Source: Treponema sp. (GTDB taxonomy: Bacteria > Spirochaetota > Spirochaetia > Treponematales > Breznakiellaceae). Taken from it: a stretch of DNA of 32,114 bases. Numbering within the stretch: the stretch's first letter is position 1; each line of letters begins with the position of its first letter. Where the stretch lies: assembly GCA_031280155.1 (NCBI GenBank), contig JAITHD010000026.1, forward strand, positions 1 through 32,114, in the 5' to 3' direction. Position numbers and translations under genes: made by a program. Positions 31,603-32,114 of the stretch are shown piece by piece. The notes beneath the pieces are model-generated. The model did not search any database and had not been told where the DNA came from. It saw only the letters and a list, made by a program, of their open reading frames with translations.

Positions 31603-32114
31603 ATGAAAACCGTATTTTTTCTCGGTTTTGCGCTGCTTTGTCTGGGAAGCCTCCAAGCCCAGCAAGCCGAAGCCTTAGACGATGTTATCGCCGAAAAACC
31701 GGGTCTCTATGCGGACAGCGCCTATCAGGGACCAATGAACCTTTCCGACGGGCTGGACTGGATCGCTCTGAACGCCCAGAACAACAGGGTCTATACCATT
31801 GTTCTGGAAAGCGATCAAGCCGCCTCTATTAACAGTCTTGATTACAGCAACAAGCGGGTAACTGTAAGGCTTAAAGCATCTGGAGGTAAATGTACGGTAC
31901 GGGCTGATACTAATACGCTGTTCGAGACCGCCTCTTTTGTGGTTTATCCGGGAGTTACCTTTATGCTTGAAGCCGGGGTGTCCCTGATTGGACTGAGCAG
32001 AAGCCGGCTGCCCCTGGTTGTGGTACAGGGCGGCACCTTTATTATGAACGGCGGTACTATCAGCGGAAACGCCGCTGTTGACGGCGGCGGAGTATCTGTG
32101 AAAAGCGGCGGTAC
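31603..32114 (+). CDS. Exported beta-helix repeat protein, paralogue lacking the CsgG-like domain (partial)
   Basis: The frame is open from ATG 31603 to the window edge (170 codons). The first 31 residues repeat the signal peptide and LDDVIAE of the preceding protein almost exactly. The sequence then jumps straight to PGLYADSAYQGPMNL, equal to residues about 223 onward of the neighbour, so the CsgG-like domain and linker are missing. The rest follows the neighbour closely (DWIALNAQNNRVYTIVLESD) and reaches its first GGTISGN turn at the edge. GTGGAG lies before the ATG, copied from the neighbour's leader. This looks like a tandem duplication with a domain loss, or the ancestral short form. It is probably surface-exposed. 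Confidence 0.85.
   Translation, partial: MKTVFFLGFALLCLGSLQAQQAEALDDVIAEKPGLYADSAYQGPMNLSDGLDWIALNAQNNRVYTIVLESDQAASINSLDYSNKRVTVRLKASGGKCTVRADTNTLFETASFVVYPGVTFMLEAGVSLIGLSRSRLPLVVVQGGTFIMNGGTISGNAAVDGGGVSVKSGG

Overview
The window most likely comes from a spirochaete of the genus Treponema or a close relative, probably one of the gut (termite-type) lineages. The basis is gene content plus a surface-protein style I know from that group. The two right-hand genes encode exported proteins with GTISGN/GGGVYV repeats, and one ends in a GHAVY...LDSS...GGWE tail. Other clues are a CheX-type phosphatase, a SUMF1-fold protein with TolB-like domains, a TlyC/CorC-type protein and several treponeme-style proteins of unknown function. 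The assignment is inference. I saw no rRNA, tRNA, CRISPR array or intact mobile element.

Layout. Positions 1-94 hold the end of an unrecognised gene. A four-gene signalling operon follows on the minus strand (4292-162): cheY, cheX, a diacylglycerol-kinase-family lipid kinase, and a membrane sensor kinase with CheA-like Hpt and ATPase parts. Next come an Rsm22-family methyltransferase (+), a hairpin repeat, and a dicarboxylate/glutamate-type symporter (-). After a decayed, possibly transposon-derived stretch (7254-7472) there are two plus-strand operons: membrane protein / unknown / rsmD, then TPR-like / TPR / rlmN. A SatP-type acetate transporter, ddl with an unknown partner (-), a CorC/TlyC protein, a SUMF1-fold exported protein and gatC-gatA complete the first 19.6 kb.

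The centrepiece is a nine-gene minus-strand operon (28277-19623): glmS, glmL, glmE, methylaspartate ammonia-lyase, an AtuA/DUF1446-like protein, a DUF4387 protein, a P-loop ATPase with an AlaRS-SAD-like tail, and the two subunits of a class I fumarase-type hydratase. The first four genes convert glutamate to mesaconate and ammonia by the B12-dependent methylaspartate route, and the catalytic residues I could count are in place. The fumarase-type hydratase is then best read as mesaconate hydratase (mesaconase), giving citramalate. The three proteins in between have no settled role, and no citramalate lyase is visible. The operon is fronted by a TTGACA-18-TATAAT promoter with a perfect 22-bp palindrome at its start site. 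The symporter (5775-7067) and the acetate transporter (11967-12533) could supply glutamate and export acetate for this pathway, but that link is inference.

The right end (28.5-32.1 kb) has a second RlmN/Cfr-family radical SAM methylase with a short overlapping upstream reading frame. Beyond it lie a 7-bp tandem repeat of seven copies and two tandem paralogous exported repeat proteins. The second of these lacks the CsgG-like domain and runs off the window.
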